Origin: an uncultured Prevotellaceae bacterium
Lineage (GTDB): Bacteria > Bacteroidota > Bacteroidia > Bacteroidales > Muribaculaceae
Reading direction: 5' to 3'
Assembly (NCBI GenBank): GCA_946186575.1
Contig: CAMHNO010000006.1
Location: 26,155-90,154, forward strand
Length of the DNA stretch: 64,000 nt
The notes under the pieces were generated by a model, which saw nothing but the letters and a program-made list of their open reading frames with translations, did not search any database and had not been told where the DNA came from. The translations under genes were made by a program, and so were the position numbers. Numbering within the stretch: the stretch's first letter is position 1; each line of letters begins with the position of its first letter. Below, piece after piece: positions 43,204-51,661 of the stretch.

Positions 43204-45642
43204 ATGAAAAATTGCAAGAAACAAAATTTCAGAATTGTGCATCGCGCTGTGGAGCAACTCCACAACGGCGAGAGCGCCGCCCCCGGAGTGGCGCAGGCAG
43301 TGGTGAACATGCGCGAGCGGGAGCAAGCGCTTGAGGTGGTGGGCGAGCCCCGGCAGGTGGCCCAGCTCGAGGCCGGCGACCGCGTGCTGCTGGTGGACGA
43401 CGACCGCACCATAGTGCTGCGCTCGGGCAGTGTGGTGTGGGGCCAGCAAGTGATAGTTGCCGCCGAGACGGCCGTGATCGGTGCTCATCGCGTGGGGCCG
43501 CTGCTTGTGGTGGTGACCGCAGGCGGCAATGTGGTGCTGCATCGCACCGCCACAGGCTATGAGCGCACCGACGTGGAGGGTGCCATGCCGCAGCTGCACC
43601 TGGCTGCGGTGGAGCACACGACGCTCACGGCCACGGTGCCGGCCTATGAGTTTGCCTCGCCCTACTCCCGCTGGCAAGCACCGCTGCAGGCCTCCGATGT
43701 GGATGCTCTGAGCCGAATTGTAGGCAATGCCGTAGCCACACTGGGGCGCAATGCAGTGTCGCAGGGCCGTTTCACGGGTGTGATGCTCGTGCGATATGGA
43801 GTGCGGCTGTGGGACGACAGCTACCTGTGGCTCAGCCAGCCAGTGATGGTGGGTCACCACCTGGTGAGGGCATCTTATCGCACCACGGCGACGGTGACAA
43901 GCAGCGGCAGCTCCTTCACTGGCATTGAGCCGGTTGACATCGGCCTCGACTGCTACAGGCTGGGCATTAGTGTTGCAAGCGGCATTGATGAGCGGTGGCG
44001 TGAGCTGGTTAAGGCCATCGACGTTTTAGCCACACCGCAGTCGAGCGTTGCGAGCATGGATTCGGGCATGGACTATCGCTGCGCCGTCACCACCACGAGC
44101 GGCACGCGTCGCTACCTGCTTGAGCTGGGTCCAAAGCCTCGTGCCACCGGCGCCATGTTAGAGACTATGCTCGCCGGCAAGTGGCGAGTGGTGGCATCGA
44201 CTGCGAGCCTCGACGGCTCGTCGATGGCCGCTGCCGGCATGGCGGTGACGGCGCAGCAGGTGGTGCCAGGGGTGGTGTGCTATGCTGTGACCTCGCCCCG
44301 GCTCACTGGGCCGAGCGTGAGCCACCAGGAGTGTGCCAGCGTGATGGAGTGGGGCGCCACAAGTGCTGCGGGAGCGGTAACGATGGAGCACAACGGGCGG
44401 TTGTATCAAGTGCCCACTGCCTTTGCTCTGAAGAACCGATGGCCAGTGCTGCCGTGGCTCGACGGGGGGCTCAGTGCCGGCACAAGTGTTGCCACAGTGC
44501 AAGTAACTCTAAGCACCAGCAGCGGTGATGTGACCCTAACCAAGACAATGCCATGCCCTTGCGGCGCCACCATGCTCAACCCCTTTATCGCTTTTCACGA
44601 CACTCGAGCCACCCACATAGCCATTGCTGTGGGCGGCAAAGTGTGGCAAGGCCACTTGGCACCACTCGAGGGCACCGGTGTGGCGGCATGCATAGGCCCG
44701 TCGTTTTCAAGCCATGCTCTTGAGGCTGGCAGCCTTCCCGGTGGTGGTGGCGAGGTGGCAGTGGTGCCATCGCAGGGCACACTGGTGGTGAGTGCGGTGG
44801 GCAATTCGCTGGTGACCGAGTGGCGTGCACAGGTGAGCGGAGCCACTATCATGGCACTTGGCGCCGCGTGCCGTCCCATCTACTCGGGAGGCTTCGGGCG
44901 CTATCCCATTTATCTGTTCACGAGTGAGGGCATCATGGCGCTGCCGCAGAGCACTACTGGCAAGTATGGCGAGCCACGCCTCATCGCCCAAGCTGTGATA
45001 GCAGATAGAGCCGTGCCAGTGGCGGGGGCCGACGCTTTGTGGTTCGTGGACCATAACGGATTTCTGTGTTCGATTGCGGGGAGCAAGCTCAGGCGGTGGA
45101 TGAGTGGGGCAGAGGCGCTGTGGCAGCTGGCTTGGAACGACAAGGAGAGCGAACTCTGGATTGTGGATGACGCGGGCAAGGCACAAGTGCTCATGCCATC
45201 GGGACGCACCCACCGGCGCACCCTTGAGCTCACAAACCTCTACAGCGACCCCCGGCATGCTCTGGCTGTGGGCATGGATGGTTCGTTGCTCGACCTGAGC
45301 CACGAGCAAGCATCGATGCTCGCGACCAGCTACCTCTCGCAGCCCTTTGAGATAGACCCACTCATGAGATCAGTGCCTAAGGCTATAGTGTGGAACATTT
45401 ATCCGGCTGCCGGTAGGGGCGATGCTCATGCAGCGGCACACACAGCCACACTCTCGCTGCGGGGTGAGCGCGGGCGTGGATGCCTGGGTTACTTGATTAG
45501 CCAGGTCAATGCTTCGGGAGTGATTGCTGCTCCGATAGCGCGACCCCTGCTGGTGCCTCCATCGCGCACGTTGCGCCTCGAGGTCACGGGCACCCTGGCC
45601 ACTGGCACCCAGCTGCTCCCCACCCAGCTGCTTTTTAAGTGA
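43204..45642 (+). CDS. Unknown 812-residue beta-rich protein
   Basis: Family not recognised. No signal peptide or membrane helix. The protein is rich in V, A, G and T, and its strand-like repeats (LLVVVTAGGNVVLHRTA, RYGVRLWDDSYLWLSQPVMVG, LYQVPTAFALKNRWPVLPW, ALWFVDHNGFLCSIAGSKLRRWM, ELWIVDDAGKAQVLMPSG) suggest a beta-propeller or stacked sandwich. The C-terminal 90 residues look separate (SYLSQPFEIDPLMRSVPKAIV...LRLEVTGTLATGTQLL). G+C is higher than in neighbours. The style is that of phage tail or virion hub proteins, but no other phage gene is adjacent. The ATG at 43204 sits 21 bp after a promoter; frame upstream to 43048 is A/T-rich. Confidence 0.75.
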   Translation: MKNCKKQNFRIVHRAVEQLHNGESAAPGVAQAVVNMREREQALEVVGEPRQVAQLEAGDRVLLVDDDRTIVLRSGSVVWGQQVIVAAETAVIGAHRVGPLLVVVTAGGNVVLHRTATGYERTDVEGAMPQLHLAAVEHTTLTATVPAYEFASPYSRWQAPLQASDVDALSRIVGNAVATLGRNAVSQGRFTGVMLVRYGVRLWDDSYLWLSQPVMVGHHLVRASYRTTATVTSSGSSFTGIEPVDIGLDCYRLGISVASGIDERWRELVKAIDVLATPQSSVASMDSGMDYRCAVTTTSGTRRYLLELGPKPRATGAMLETMLAGKWRVVASTASLDGSSMAAAGMAVTAQQVVPGVVCYAVTSPRLTGPSVSHQECASVMEWGATSAAGAVTMEHNGRLYQVPTAFALKNRWPVLPWLDGGLSAGTSVATVQVTLSTSSGDVTLTKTMPCPCGATMLNPFIAFHDTRATHIAIAVGGKVWQGHLAPLEGTGVAACIGPSFSSHALEAGSLPGGGGEVAVVPSQGTLVVSAVGNSLVTEWRAQVSGATIMALGAACRPIYSGGFGRYPIYLFTSEGIMALPQSTTGKYGEPRLIAQAVIADRAVPVAGADALWFVDHNGFLCSIAGSKLRRWMSGAEALWQLAWNDKESELWIVDDAGKAQVLMPSGRTHRRTLELTNLYSDPRHALAVGMDGSLLDLSHEQASMLATSYLSQPFEIDPLMRSVPKAIVWNIYPAAGRGDAHAAAHTATLSLRGERGRGCLGYLISQVNASGVIAAPIARPLLVPPSRTLRLEVTGTLATGTQLLPTQLLFK

Positions 45643-45682
45643 TTCATGCCTCATCATCAGGGGCCGCACTACGGGCTTAATA

Positions 45683-45707
45683 TTATTGCACCTGCGGGTG
45701 CTAAAAT
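45683..45707. repeat. REP-like 25-bp repeat (second copy)
   Basis: Identical to 41191-41215; contains GCACC-TGCG-GGTGC. It is preceded by a degenerate GCCGCACTACGGGCTT, matching the first hairpin of the other copy imperfectly. Confidence 0.75.
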
Positions 45708-45783
45708 TAAAGAAAATCAGTGCAAGCACTCCATTAATTATGACACACCTTCCTGCATTTTTGCGTTAACCACGTCACACATA

Positions 45784-45812
45784 AAGAGGAGCCCCAACTC
45801 GTGAGGCTCCTT
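45784..45812. terminator. Bidirectional terminator
   Basis: AAAGAGGAGCC pairs with GGCTCCTTT around an 11-nt loop; it separates the convergent genes at 43204 and 45873. Confidence 0.75.
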
Positions 45813-45872
45813 TCATGCTTTAAAGTGGTTAGAAAAAAATGTGGTTTTATTGATAGTCGTCGCTTGCCGGCT

Positions 45873-47057
45873 TCATACGCCGAAGGCAAGTACGGTGTAG
45901 CACACGTCGGTGCTGAAGTCGAGACCCAGGTTCACATATCCGATGCCGTCGCCGCCATACCAGGAGTACATCGAGTTGGTGTAGCTCACGGGAGCGCCGT
46001 AGATGCTGCACAGCTCATTGTAGAGGCTGAAGAAGCGGCTGGTGTCGTAGCCCGAGGTCCAGTAAGCAAACTCCACATAGTCAAGATTGCTGTTGCCATC
46101 GAACTGGATCATCACATCATCCCAGTCATAGTTCATCAATTCCACGTCGGTCAGGTACACGATGTTGTTCATGAAACCATCGATGTAGTAGCCGTTGTAG
46201 TACAGGTAGTTCAACGCATTGCCCATTGAAGTTCCCCAGCGGAGCCCAAGCACTCCGGCAATGGTGGGATAGCCTGCGTAGCGGCTCACATTCACAGTCA
46301 CGATGGGACGATATACCCAAATGGTGCTGGGACGATACTGACGAATCGAGGGACGGATGGGGCGGCTCCAGCTCCAGTTGTTGTAACGATAGCTGTTGAA
46401 GAATGGGTCGCCATCGTAGCGAGGACGCCAGCCGCTGTTGTAGCGATAGTCGTTGTAGTTGATGTGTGGGCCACCGCTTGCCATCACTGTGCCACCAATT
46501 TTGGGGCGAGGAGTTCCGGTAGTGGGACGGCTGGTGGGAGGTGCTACGTGTCCAGTGCCATTGTTGCCGCTGGTCGAGGGACGAACATTGCCGCCACCGC
46601 CGTGGTTGCCGCTGTTGCCACCCACATTGGGGCGAACATTGCTGCCAGAACCGCGGTTAGTGTTGTTGTTGCCATTGGCGCGAACGTTGGTGTTGTTACC
46701 ATTGGTGCGAACGTTGGTGCTGCTGTTGTTGCCACTCACAGGAGGACGAACAGAGCTGGTTGCCGAGCGATTGCCAGCGTTGATGGTTGATTGACGATTA
46801 TTTACTGTGCTACTGCTCGTGGTGGTGCTGGGCCTGGTTGTAGCTGGGCTCTGCATGGTAGTGGAGCGTGTAGCGTTGTTACTCACTGCGGCATTGGTTC
46901 GAGGTGCAGTGGCAACACTGTTGCGGTTGCCTGCTGCTGCCGCGCCGGTTGATGAACTTGCTGGGCGACGACCTTGTGCCATAGCTCCAGTCGAAATCAT
47001 GGTGAGCCCGCAAGCGAGCATCAAACCAATCACTGTGTTGTAAACTGTCCTTTTCAT
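45873..47057 (-). CDS. Secreted Asn/Thr-rich low-complexity protein (paralogue A)
   Basis: A 394-residue exported protein. After the signal peptide (MKRTVYNTVIGLMLACGLTM...AMA) the mature form starts with QGRRP and a 170-residue low-complexity region of N, T, S, G and R (NVRTNGNNTNVRANGNN). The C-terminal 200 residues are folded and aromatic-rich (NYNDYRYNSGWRPRYDG, YLYYNGYYIDGFMNNIVYLTDVELMNYDWDDVMI). The folded domain is shared with the next gene (47302). Function unknown; a surface-exposed stalk with a binding head is one reading. The ATG at 47057 is preferred because it starts the signal peptide. Confidence 0.82.
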   Translation of the reverse strand: MKRTVYNTVIGLMLACGLTMISTGAMAQGRRPASSSTGAAAAGNRNSVATAPRTNAAVSNNATRSTTMQSPATTRPSTTTSSSTVNNRQSTINAGNRSATSSVRPPVSGNNSSTNVRTNGNNTNVRANGNNNTNRGSGSNVRPNVGGNSGNHGGGGNVRPSTSGNNGTGHVAPPTSRPTTGTPRPKIGGTVMASGGPHINYNDYRYNSGWRPRYDGDPFFNSYRYNNWSWSRPIRPSIRQYRPSTIWVYRPIVTVNVSRYAGYPTIAGVLGLRWGTSMGNALNYLYYNGYYIDGFMNNIVYLTDVELMNYDWDDVMIQFDGNSNLDYVEFAYWTSGYDTSRFFSLYNELCSIYGAPVSYTNSMYSWYGGDGIGYVNLGLDFSTDVCYTVLAFGV

Positions 47058-47214
47058 AATGCTCAATTTTTAAATAGTGAATAAAATGTGTTTGTTTACT
47101 TCTTTGACCGCTATTTAGTGGGTGGGTTTAACCCTCAAAATCTTGCTACAAGCCAGGTTAAAGCCGTTTGAGCACTTTCTCTCGACCAATAGCCACTCTA
47201 AATCTACCAATCGC

Positions 47215-47259
47215 ACGAAAAAAAACAGGCGCCCATTCAAGATTTCTTGAACAAGCGCC
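47215..47259 (-). terminator. Intrinsic terminator for paralogue B
   Basis: On the minus strand a GGCGC/GCGCC plus TTCAAGA/TCTTGAA stem is followed by eight T. Confidence 0.9.
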
Positions 47260-47301
47260 ATGTGTAATTGAGCATTATTTATAAATAAGGTGTTGTGTGC
47301 C

Positions 47302-48723
47302 TTAGGTTCCGAAAGTGAGCACTGTGAAGTAGCGTCCGCTGTCGTAGAGGAAGTTCAGGTTCACATAGCCAGTGCCGTTGCCGCCATACCACGAGTAGTA
47401 GCCATTGCCAGTGTTGATGGGAGGACCAAAGCTGTTGCACAAACTGCTGTAGAGGTTGGAGAAGCGGTAGCTATCCTGATAGGTCGATGAGTAGGCAAAC
47501 TCGGCGTAGCACATGCCACCGTAGTCGTCGTACTGGAGCATGGCATCGGGCCAGCTATAACCCATCATGTTCACGTCGCGCAGGTAAACCACATTATCCT
47601 GATAGCCATCGATGTCGTAGCCGTTGTAGTACAGATAGTTGAGTGTAGCATCAAGATATGTTCCGAATTCAATGCCAAGCACGCCAGTGATGATAGGTGC
47701 CGAGGCATAGTAGCGGTAGCCCTGTGGAATTACTGGACGGTAATACCAAATCACGCGTGGACGCCAGGGACGAATGGGTGGAGCAATGGGTGCTCGCCAG
47801 CTCCAGCGGTTGTAGCGATAGTGGTCGTACCAGCGATCGCGCGGTCCGCGTGGTCTGAAGCTATCGTGATAGCGATAGCGATTGTAGTCAGGGCGTGGAC
47901 CACCATGGTTGATGCCGCCGTGGTGTGGACCATGACCTACGGGAGGATGGTTGTCGACGTGTCCGCCGTGTCCAGGACCACCATGTCCACCAGGTCTGTT
48001 GGGTCTTGCATCGCCGCCATGTCCGGGACCACCATGTCCGCCGGGATTAACGTTGCCGTGACCGCCGCCGTTGTGACCGCCGCCTGGGTTGCCGCCGCCG
48101 TTGTGACCACCGCCTGGGTTGCCACCACCTGGGTTGCCGCCGCCGTTGTGACCGCCGCCGTTGTGACCGCCGCCGTTGTGACCGCCGCCTGGGTTGCCGC
48201 CGCCATTGTGACCACCGCCTGGGTTGCCGCCGCCTGGCTTATTGCCACCGCCTGGGTTACCACCGCCTGGGTTGCCGCCTGGGTTGGTGCCTGGGTTGGT
48301 GTGTGGGCGATTGTCTCTTGCCTCGCCTTGCCTTGCTCGGCGATCACCGCCAGGGGCTGCCTGTGGTGTGCCGCGCTGAACCTGAGGCGAGCCACCAGGA
48401 TGTGCCTGATGTGAGCCACCTGAACGGCCGTTTTGCTGTGAAGCACTTGGGCGCTGCTGTGGTGCACTTGGGCGTGCTTGAGGCGCACTTGGGCGCTGCT
48501 GAGGCGCGCTTGGGCGTGCTTGAGGCGCGCTCTGACGTGGCGCGCTCTGGCGTACTTGTGGCGCGCTCTGACGTGGCGCACTCTGAGCCGAGCTCTGTGG
48601 ACGTGAACCGCCTGGGCCACCGCCTCCAGGCCTGCGACCCTGTGCCGAAGCGGGAACAGCCAGAGCAATTACTGCTGCCGTGAGCGCTGTGCCTGCAATG
48701 AGATGTAGTAGATTTTTCTTCAT
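47302..48723 (-). CDS. Secreted Gly/Pro-rich low-complexity protein (paralogue B)
   Basis: A 473-residue exported protein. The signal peptide is MKKNLLHLIAGTALTAAVIALAVPASA and the mature start QGRRPG matches paralogue A. Residues about 30-115 are S-A-P-Q-R repeats, and 140-225 are tandem HNGGGNPGGG-type repeats encoded by near-identical DNA (48050-48300). The C-terminal domain (YRYHDSFRPRGPRDRWYDHY, LYYNGYDIDGYQDNVVYLRDVNMMGYSWPDAM) is homologous to that of paralogue A. The two genes keep the domain and change the low-complexity stalk. Function unknown. It has its own terminator, so each gene is separately transcribed. Confidence 0.82.
   Translation of the reverse strand: MKKNLLHLIAGTALTAAVIALAVPASAQGRRPGGGGPGGSRPQSSAQSAPRQSAPQVRQSAPRQSAPQARPSAPQQRPSAPQARPSAPQQRPSASQQNGRSGGSHQAHPGGSPQVQRGTPQAAPGGDRRARQGEARDNRPHTNPGTNPGGNPGGGNPGGGNKPGGGNPGGGHNGGGNPGGGHNGGGHNGGGHNGGGNPGGGNPGGGHNGGGNPGGGHNGGGHGNVNPGGHGGPGHGGDARPNRPGGHGGPGHGGHVDNHPPVGHGPHHGGINHGGPRPDYNRYRYHDSFRPRGPRDRWYDHYRYNRWSWRAPIAPPIRPWRPRVIWYYRPVIPQGYRYYASAPIITGVLGIEFGTYLDATLNYLYYNGYDIDGYQDNVVYLRDVNMMGYSWPDAMLQYDDYGGMCYAEFAYSSTYQDSYRFSNLYSSLCNSFGPPINTGNGYYSWYGGNGTGYVNLNFLYDSGRYFTVLTFGT
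48050..48300. repeat. Gly-rich coding tandem repeats
   Basis: Units of 15-30 bp (reading GGHNGGG and NPGGG on the minus strand) repeat many times inside paralogue B, a likely site of length change. Confidence 0.8.
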
Positions 48724-48885
48724 GATCTTATGTTTTTAATGTTTGTAATTATCTTTTGGGCTTTTCGATGTGTGGAATTTAATTCCTGTGTTGTTTTGAC
48801 CCCAAAATGGTAGGGAAGTTTAATCTTATAGTTGAGTAATATGGGTGATAATAGGTGTTTGGGCTTTTTACATAGACCAATGCGG

Positions 48886-49344
48886 TTAAAATATAGATGT
48901 TTGTACCTTGGCTTTAGCTGCACACTCGGGGCACAACCCCTTGAGCACATAGTTGATGTCGCGCACCTTGAAGTTGGCAGGCAGCGACACCACTGGCACA
49001 TGGATGCGGCTCAGGCACATGGTGCGATGGCAGCCCTCACAGTAGAAGTGTGCGTGAAGATCGTCGAGGTGCTCGCCTTCCTCGCCGCAATGACAGCTTG
49101 ATGCGCACACCGCATATTTTATCGACCCTGTGCCATCATCGATGGCATGAATCAGGTGATGAGTCAAGAACAGGGTGATGCAACGGTAGATGGTTGACTT
49201 GTCGACACTCTCGAGACTCTCTTCCAAGCTCTGTAGCGAGAAGGCCTCGTTGCAACCGAGCATGGCGCGCAGCACCAGCACCCGCATTGCCGTGGGCTTG
49301 ATGTCGCGTTGCTCAAGATGCTCTATGATGTGTTGCTCTGTCAT
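48886..49344 (-). CDS. Fur family transcriptional regulator
   Basis: A 152-residue Fur/Zur/PerR-type regulator. Residues 1-80 form the winged helix (KPTAMRVLVLRAML, STIYRCITLFLTHHLI); the metal domain has HAHFYCEGCHRTMC (C102, C105) and a second pair C138-x2-C141 (GLCPEC) for structural zinc. The Cys/His-rich loop CASSCHCGEEGEH at 80-92 is an extra possible metal site. It probably represses metal or peroxide genes; which metal cannot be told. It lies 27 bp downstream of a small membrane-protein gene on the same strand. Confidence 0.9.
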   Translation of the reverse strand: MTEQHIIEHLEQRDIKPTAMRVLVLRAMLGCNEAFSLQSLEESLESVDKSTIYRCITLFLTHHLIHAIDDGTGSIKYAVCASSCHCGEEGEHLDDLHAHFYCEGCHRTMCLSRIHVPVVSLPANFKVRDINYVLKGLCPECAAKAKVQTSIF

Positions 49345-49371
49345 GTGGTGATTGCGCTCAATATTATAGGT

Positions 49372-49656
49372 TTACCATCCCTTCCAGCCGCCATTTTGGT
49401 GAGGCTGGTTGCTGCGAGATGGTTGTTGATTGCTATGAAACCTTGAGGCTTGGTTGTAGCCTTGGTTATAGCCCCGGTCATAGCCCTTGTTGTAGTTGGC
49501 TTTCTTGTCGTTGTTCAGAATGATGAGTGCGCCTATCACTCCTGGAATCCAACCGCAGCAGGTGAGGATGAAGACAATGAGAAACGACCCGCACCCCTTG
49601 TCGACCACGGCAAAGGGCGGAAACACAATAGCCAGAAAAACTCTCATGCAAGACAT
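49372..49656 (-). CDS. PMP3/YqaE-like small membrane protein with Gln/Asn-rich tail
   Basis: A 94-residue protein. Residues 3-45 match the PMP3/YqaE two-helix fold (VFLAIVFPPFAVVDKGCG, CCGWIPGVIGALIIL). The tail is polar, with a YNKGYDRGYNQGYNQ repeat. Small membrane proteins of this kind act in membrane stress in other organisms. It is in front of the Fur-family gene. Confidence 0.8.
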   Translation of the reverse strand: MSCMRVFLAIVFPPFAVVDKGCGSFLIVFILTCCGWIPGVIGALIILNNDKKANYNKGYDRGYNQGYNQASRFHSNQQPSRSNQPHQNGGWKGW

Positions 49657-49659
49657 GAT

Positions 49660-49690
49660 CTTAAGTGTTAAGTGTTAAGTATTAAGTTTT
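49660..49690. repeat. Short tandem repeat upstream of the PMP3-like gene
   Basis: Three AAGTGTTAAGT-like units in a row. A matching AGTGTTAAGTAGTG string occurs at 15690, upstream of nrdG. Confidence 0.4.
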
Positions 49691-49758
49691 AAAGTCTCGT
49701 TATGAGTATCTGCAAAAAATGTGCCACAATTGGTGCGCAAAGCCCGCCGCATTGACGA

Positions 49759-51408
49759 TTAATTGCTGCGGCTCTGCTTGGCAAGGGGCTTGAGCGATGC
49801 TGCGTCGAAGTAGTAGTAGAGTTTGAACACTCCATTGTCATAGCCCATGGCTATTGCTGTGCCGGCTTCGCTGATGAAGGTGCCGTCGCCGTTGAGGCTG
49901 AAGCCCTTCGACCCCATGGCACGGCTCATGAGCTGGAAGAGCTGTTCCTCGGTGCCTGGAGCGCACTCCTGTACTGAGAAGTTCATGTGCACCTCAATCA
50001 GGTTGGCATCGTAGTTGAAGTGAGCTCCGCCGCTCGATGTGGTGGCTGCGGGAGTTGGTGCGGCCGTTGCTGTGCTTGCCGTTGAGTCGCCCTTGAGCGA
50101 TAGGCTGGGCTTGAGCGATGGCGAGTTCAGCTTAAGGCTGTCGGCTGCCGATGCAGTTGCGGCAGGTGCAGCCCCTGGCAATGCTATGTCGCTGTCGAAG
50201 ATGTAGCTGTAGACCAGTGGGAACATGGGTTGGTCTATTTGCTTCATTCCCACATATTGCTCAGGTTTCACTCCCACAAGCTGGTTGAGATCCATGAGGG
50301 TAGAACCTTTCTTGGCGAAGCATGCCATGTCGCTGTCGATGAAGCTCAACAGGTTGGCGGCAGTAATCTGCGGGTTGATATAGCCTCTCACAGCCTCGCT
50401 CTGTGGGCTGTAGGTCTGGAAGTTGATGAACTTGGCTTTGCCCACTTGCTTGCCCTTCTCGTCGACGAGCATGAGCACGCTGTCTTTGCCCACAATATAT
50501 CTTGTTGACGACAGGTTGAGCATCATCTGGTAGTTGAATGGGATGAGGATGTTGTTGTCTTTGTCGACCAGTCCCATGCGGTCGCCCTTGATGGCGATAA
50601 TCCTGCCGTCGCCGGCATTGCGGCAGTCGCGGTACTTGGCATCTTGCACCTTCTTGGGAATTTCGAGTGGGTTGGGCACCTCTTTGCCCTTGTGGTCAAG
50701 AAACACCACGCTGTCCTTCTTGGCAACAGCGAGCACTCCCATGCGGTAGGCAGGAGCCAGAGGCTGGTATTTCTCGGTGTCGAGGTCATAGAGTTTCTTG
50801 CCATTACGGTCGATGATGCTCACCACGCGAGTGGAGTCGGTTGCCGAGCTGTACGACACCAGCGCCACGTTGTCCTCGAGGAAGCCCACAGCCGTTGTCA
50901 TCTCGGGTTTTATCACAGTGTCGCCCTTGGTGTCGATGAAGCCGTAGCGGTCGAGGTCGGTGTGCACGAGTGAGCGACCATTGTTGAACATCGTTGCCGA
51001 GAGGAAGCTGGGCGACAGTTTTGCCACGGTGTTGCACTGCTTGTCAATCACCTGCAGAGGCTCACCGGGTTTGCTCACAATGGCATAGCCGTCGTTGAAG
51101 CATGTCGCGCTACCGTAGGTCTCCTTGTTCACTGGCTTCTTGCAGTTGTTAATATTGTAGATTTCCACACGGTTTTTGCTGTTATACACCCAGAACATGT
51201 CGTCAACAACTGGCGAGGGAATGTTCTCGAAAGCGTCTTTTGCAACAATCTCGCCTGTCTCAACGTTGAGGATGCTCCACTTGGTGCTGCCCTGAAGCAC
51301 AACGGGCATGTATTTGGTCTCTTCGGGGTAAATACCTTTCTTATTGCTGCACGATGCCATCAATATCGTTACCATCATTACAGCCAGCAGTAGCAGGTTT
51401 TTCTTCAT
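49759..51408 (-). CDS. WG-repeat-like lipoprotein
   Basis: A 549-residue lipoprotein (lipobox MASC, Cys20). From about residue 40 to 340 it has WG-like beta repeats (TKWSILNVETGEIV, DRYGFIDTKGDTVIKPEMTT, GDRMGLVDKDNNILIPFNYQ). A Ser/Ala/Thr-rich linker (about 415-460) leads to a small C-terminal domain (NYDANLIEVHMNFSVQECAPG, TAIAMGYDNGVFKLYYYFD). It is expected on the outer membrane or in the periplasm. WG-repeat proteins have no agreed function. The promoter is at 51496-51527. A related WG protein starts at 63538. Confidence 0.82.
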   Translation of the reverse strand: MKKNLLLLAVMMVTILMASCSNKKGIYPEETKYMPVVLQGSTKWSILNVETGEIVAKDAFENIPSPVVDDMFWVYNSKNRVEIYNINNCKKPVNKETYGSATCFNDGYAIVSKPGEPLQVIDKQCNTVAKLSPSFLSATMFNNGRSLVHTDLDRYGFIDTKGDTVIKPEMTTAVGFLEDNVALVSYSSATDSTRVVSIIDRNGKKLYDLDTEKYQPLAPAYRMGVLAVAKKDSVVFLDHKGKEVPNPLEIPKKVQDAKYRDCRNAGDGRIIAIKGDRMGLVDKDNNILIPFNYQMMLNLSSTRYIVGKDSVLMLVDEKGKQVGKAKFINFQTYSPQSEAVRGYINPQITAANLLSFIDSDMACFAKKGSTLMDLNQLVGVKPEQYVGMKQIDQPMFPLVYSYIFDSDIALPGAAPAATASAADSLKLNSPSLKPSLSLKGDSTASTATAAPTPAATTSSGGAHFNYDANLIEVHMNFSVQECAPGTEEQLFQLMSRAMGSKGFSLNGDGTFISEAGTAIAMGYDNGVFKLYYYFDAASLKPLAKQSRSN

Positions 51409-51495
51409 TGTAAGTTTGTTAGTAATTGTGATGTTGTTATTCGTATGTGGTCATGTGCAGGAACTTGCTTGCTGCAAGCCTTGCAAATCAACCTA

Positions 51496-51527
51496 CAAAG
51501 TTACAAAAGAATCCCGTATTAGCCAAA
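51496..51527 (-). promoter_or_regulatory. Bacteroidota promoter for the WG-repeat-like gene
   Basis: On the minus strand: TTTG (51527-51524), 20 nt, TAACTTTG (51503-51496): a full match. Confidence 0.75.
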
Positions 51528-51585
51528 AATATTTTGGCACGTCAAGTTTTTTAGGTTTTTAGGCATTTTTTTGTTGGTTTTTTAT

Positions 51586-51593
51586 TATCTTTG
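51586..51593 (+). promoter_or_regulatory. Bacteroidota -7 box
   Basis: TATCTTTG, 68 bp before the secreted protein gene at 51662; no good -33. Confidence 0.5.
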
Positions 51594-51661
51594 CAAGTGA
51601 CAAGGTTTTGCAATGCTAAGCAGTTGTGAAGCAATGGTTTAATTGTTAAAAAGATTGCGTT

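Noticed and set aside
46459-46794. Pro/Leu-rich frame opposite paralogue A
   Set aside because: Low-complexity antisense of the Asn/Thr repeats.
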